Positions 60,264-64,000 of a stretch of 64,000 nt of DNA are shown here, piece by piece. The DNA is from Lepidodermella squamata. Taxonomy: Eukaryota > Gastrotricha. The notes below the pieces were generated by a model. That model had not been told where the DNA came from, did not search any database, and worked only from the letters and a program-made list of their open reading frames with translations. Location of the stretch: positions 2,232,001 through 2,296,000 of the forward strand of contig JBLDXI010000009.1 in assembly GCA_047495785.1 (NCBI GenBank), read 5' to 3'. Every line of letters starts with the position of its first letter. Position 1 is the first letter of the stretch. Both the position numbers and the translations under genes were made by a program.

Positions 60264-63200
60264 ATGCTGCGAAACCTAATAATTGCAGTCTTTCTCATCT
60301 CTGGATCACTGGTCTTTCCGAACAAAGGTAAGAGTTGAAAATATTGCCACAGATCTCCCAAATTATCATTGGTCCTACCAGGGCAAGACGCAACATGTGA
60401 TTACAATTTATGCACCGGTTCGCTATTTTACACCATCACCAGCTCTGGTGATTATTTGCTGAGCTGCTTGTCACCCAGCTATCAATATCAGATTTGTGAC
60501 AGTGTTACCTTAACTTTCAAGCCGTTTAACAACGACACAGCCATAAAAAGCCTCCCCTGCGCAGGGAATTTCAACTTCACGATTCTAGGACAAAAGTATT
60601 GGCTGAAAGGCGGTGACTATCTCAAGTACAACGGTTCACAATGGAGCAACATTTCAATGGACGCAACGTTCTACAACTATATGACTCGACTGAGGCCAAA
60701 CGAAGGTTTTCGTCTTAATCCCATTAAGTTCGATTCCATTTCAATTTATTTTTTCAGGAGTCGGTTATTTCTATTGTACGGCGTACGTCAGCGAAACCTC
60801 CCTTGATACTTCTATCGCGGAAATAACGTCGAAGCAAGTTGCCTTTTACTACAATGGATCGTACTATGATGTAAGGACGAGTTCGACTGGCTATCTATAC
60901 CCTGTCGCGCAGAAAGTCTCCCAATACGATCTATACGTATTCCCTTTCATGTCAAGATCCATTGCTCCTGCCTGTTCCGATATGTTTTGCTGCTGGTTCC
61001 AAGACAATGCCGTCACGAAAAACAATGGGACTGTGACCTACGCAGACTCATCCACAGATTTCGTTTTCAATGGAACAAAATGGCTTTACTGGGTAAACGG
61101 CAAATATGAGTTATACACTGGAGAAGTGAACTGGGGGTAGGTTACCCAGTAAGAGAATTTAGCCTGCATTCTGACTTATTTTCCCGTAGAATTGCTCAAT
61201 GCTCGGTGTACATTTCAAATTTCGCATTCAAAGATGTCAATGGAACGAGGTACAAAATCATAAATGGAACACTCTATCAATTGGATAGTCAATCTGGCGA
61301 GGTTGTAGGTTCTTCGGATGTATCCTATTGGGAATATGTTGATAAAGATGCCCTGGCTACTGGCGGCTTTTTCTACACAGAAACTGACTCGCCAGCGGGC
61401 TTCTGGAAGAATAGCTCCGGAACGTACACAGTGTCGATAAAACAGGGGGATTACTATACGAAACGGCCTCCACCAGCTTGTAAAATAAGTGATGCTGAGT
61501 ATTACCAGTACACAAATCCTTCTTGCGCGGCCCTTCCTGACGAGTATAAAATCACTGACGTCACAATATGCGATCCAACCGACAAATCGAATTCGATTTG
61601 TGGCGACTATTATTATTGCGCGCCGATTCCTTCGCAAGTGTTAGCAACGTGCTCCTTGGGCATCTGCAGGCCTGACTATGCGCAAATATGCCCAACTCCA
61701 GCCCCTGTGGATCCCACTGCAATAGCTGCTGATAGATTGAGAAGTATAAGCTAAACTTCGGGTTAAACAGGAAATCTAACCTATTTATCTTACAGTTTTC
61801 GGTGAATCGTGCAGTGAAGCCAGCAATTGCTATTCGGGAATTTGCAGCGGAGGGAAATGCACATGCTCATCATGCACCCAGGTCGTTCCCCAGATAGATT
61901 ACGATTCGATTGGTCGACATCTGTATTATCGCGAGCGATGCTTACGTAAATAACGATAATTTGTTTAATTTGTTTAATTTAACTTGTCAACAGCAAAAAA
62001 TGCCACCATTGGTGGGCTCGGTGATGTTTGCAACATGTGGAGCGATGCGCCGCAAACAACATGCGGGTCAGGGCTTACCTGCTGTAAGAACTTGAATTAT
62101 ATAATTGCCTCGCTAAGATTTTTTTCATCGATTAGTCAAATGTCCCGAATCATACAAGAGTTCAGTCGTCCAGGCTAAATGTGTTTGTAAGTGCTTTATG
62201 AATTAACAAAAGATGTTTCATTCACGAATAAATTTTCAGCCTACGATTTGCCATCGAATAACTGCCCAAGTGGGACTCGAACTTGTGGTTTCAACGCGGC
62301 TTGTAAAGTTATTGGGGGAGTTCCTGTTTGCATGTGCACAAAAGCTGGCCATATTCTCGACAGCAACTTGGTATTTTTACCTTGTCACACGGAGTTTCAT
62401 TACTCTATTATGCCTTATCGACAGATTGATTGCTACGGATGGACAGAAACTAAAGGCTCGTGCAATGCGACATGTGGAGCTGGTTTTTATGAAGTCACCC
62501 GAACTTGCGAAAAGGCGAGTGGATCAAAAGCTGTGTGTCCGGGGCCTTCATCCTTTACCGTCGCCTGTTCAACCGGTGTTGAATGCCCACGTAATCTAAC
62601 TTTTTATCGCATAACTGTGGGCTTTATTATTCATCAAAAACAGTGCCGAAGGAGCAGCTTTCTAAATCTGTTTTCCTGGAGGTCGTCACGAAAGTCATCA
62701 CAGTTGATCTATTTGATAAATATTTGGAATCACCAGTGAGACGCGTAATCGCATCTGGCTTGACGACGAACTGCGTCAAAAACTCAACCGCGTTTGAAAA
62801 TCAATGCTGCCCTGGAAAAGTGTGGGCTGCGGGTATCACAGATACTGACTGCATAGGCGTCTCCAATGTTCAGCTGATAAACAAGTTCTACGATGGTGGC
62901 AGACTCAAATTCTACATTAGCGCGCAAAACAGCGGAACCAGCAAATGCTGCTCGAACGCTGCGGCGAAAATGTCACGCCGAAAACGAGCGACGTCAGTCG
63001 ATATCGACCAGTCTACTCTCGCCTCTGTTGTTTCGAGTCAATCAGTGTAAGTATCGATCAAATTGTTTGAACTCAATTTCATGACATCATTTTCCCCAGC
63101 GTTAATGATATCACCGGTGAAGTACAAAAAGTGGACCCCGATGGCAAGGTTCCTGGAAGCTCTATCATTATAGCCTCCGCGGTCACAACTGCCTCTCCGT

Positions 63201-63844
63201 CCACTGCTGCAGCGGCTGGGGCTAACTCAGGGGCTAATTCGGGATCTGGGGCTTCGACTACTAATGCTGCGTCAGCCGTCACAGCTCAGGCTGTTGGTAG
63301 TAGTGGTTCCTCATCGGTAACCGTTTCCCCCATTTTTTGCATCTTGTATTTACACATCTTCAATTTCAGTCCTCAAGTGGCGGATTGGAAGGGTGGGTTA
63401 TTGGTGTTATTGGTGGAGTAATTGGTCTTGTCGTGGTTGGGGCTGTAGTCGGAGTGATCGTTTTCTGCATCATCAAGAAAAAGTAACCAGGCTTTAATAC
63501 AGCCTTTTTGGCCATTATTACATTTTTCTCTCAGGAATTCTGGTAAGGTGGCAAATGCATCAGATCCACCAACCCCTTATGACCATATCCAAGAAAGTAC
63601 TGAGAATCACAAAATAGCGTCAGCCCGACCTACTACAGTCGTGCGACCGGGAACAGTTGTCCAGCCTGAATCTGGTCTCAGGCCAAGCACCCGAGCTTTT
63701 CCTCGATCTGCTAGGCCGGATGATCATATTGCACCTGGCGGCGAACCACCAAATCCAAACGACCCGAATTATCCTGCCTACTTCGGCAGATATCCGTCTG
63801 CCAAGCCTGAAGCTTTGGCACCACAGTCAGTGCATGGACATTGA
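60264..63844 (+). CDS. Family E mosaic type-I membrane protein E8, 983 aa
   Basis: Thirteen exons: 60264-60327, 60382-60705, 60758-61136, 61190-61743, 61796-61945, 61994-62083, 62136-62186, 62240-62370, 62425-62590, 62644-63046, 63100-63316, 63370-63482 and 63535-63844 (2952 nt, in frame). Signal peptide (LIIAVFLISGSLVF), no N-terminal mucin region, then 'LPCAGNFNFTILG', 'RLRPNEG', 'CCWFQD', 'DALATGGFF', 'TICDPTD', EB-like 'ASNCYSGIC' in an unsplit 150-nt exon, 'GGLGDVCNMWS', EGF-like 'CGFNAACKVIGG', TSP1-like 'CNATCGAG', CC domain with 'SRRKRATS', a Ser/Ala/Gly-rich stalk, TM helix (Gly/Val-rich) and tail with 'YPAYFGRYP', ending 'VHGH'. Last array member in the window; the array may continue to the right. 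Confidence 0.83.
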
Positions 63845-64000
63845 CACTAGATCAAGTTCAGTTCATATTGCGAGAATTCTTAATTCTATTCTTTCCTATC
63901 TTTCATAATCAGCTGATGCCGCTTTTCTATTAATTCATTCTTTTGTTGATCTCTATATTCAGCGTTATGAAGTAAAACAAAAAACGTTGCTTCGATCGAT
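63845..64000. other. Downstream of E8, window edge
   Basis: AT-rich 3' flank; no AATAAA seen before the window ends. Confidence 0.4.

Noticed and set aside
1-64000. tRNA, rRNA, CRISPR or bacterial-type operon signals
   Set aside because: None seen by eye on either strand; genes are intron-split and eukaryotic.

Overview
This is eukaryotic, almost certainly metazoan, nuclear DNA. Protein-coding genes are split by many very short GT-AG introns (mostly 45-80 nt, a few GC-AG), spacers are short, poly(A) signals AATAAA/ATTAAA sit 50-110 nt after stops, and the conserved genes (pecanex, PIGQ, Piwi) are animal-type. Short introns and compact spacing suggest a small-genome invertebrate (a tardigrade or another ecdysozoan would fit), but the sequence does not fix the phylum. 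Exon chains below were built by hand from splice signals and frame continuity; every chain given in full closes in frame.

Layout. (1) 1-3745, minus strand: the 5' part of a pecanex gene, running off the left edge, with a PIGQ/GPI1-like gene upstream of it. (2) 3746-6527: mostly empty, with one orphan ORF. (3) 6528-13757: a Piwi-clade Argonaute gene whose last exon is split by a complete 4075-bp hAT DNA transposon with 8-bp target duplication, 13-bp terminal inverted repeats and an intact six-exon transposase on the opposite strand. The displaced end of piwi, with the catalytic histidine, lies beyond the transposon. (4) 14419-17503: two tandem genes for a multi-pass membrane protein family (family D: D1, D2). 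(5) 17639 to about 24.1-24.7 kb: an almost complete Helitron (Rep/helicase, minus strand) with a CTAG end and hairpin, broken in the helicase exon by a local inverted duplication with 700-bp arms. (6) 24697-63844, all plus strand: two further D genes (D3, D4) and a tandem array of eight paralogous secreted/type-I membrane mosaic proteins (family E: E1-E8, 934-1348 aa). Gene order without the Helitron is D1-D2-D3-E1-E2-D4-E3-E4-E5-E6-E7-E8.

Each E protein has a signal peptide, a Thr/Ser/Pro-rich mucin-like stretch of very variable length, an N-glycosylated cysteine-rich ectodomain, an EB-like module, an EGF-like plus TSP1-like pair, a membrane-proximal CC domain followed by a furin-type RxxR site, one transmembrane helix and a short tail (often Tyr/Pro-rich). 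I do not recognise the full architecture. The E array with its interleaved D genes is the best candidate here for an undescribed system; the hAT insertion in piwi is the sharpest single event.
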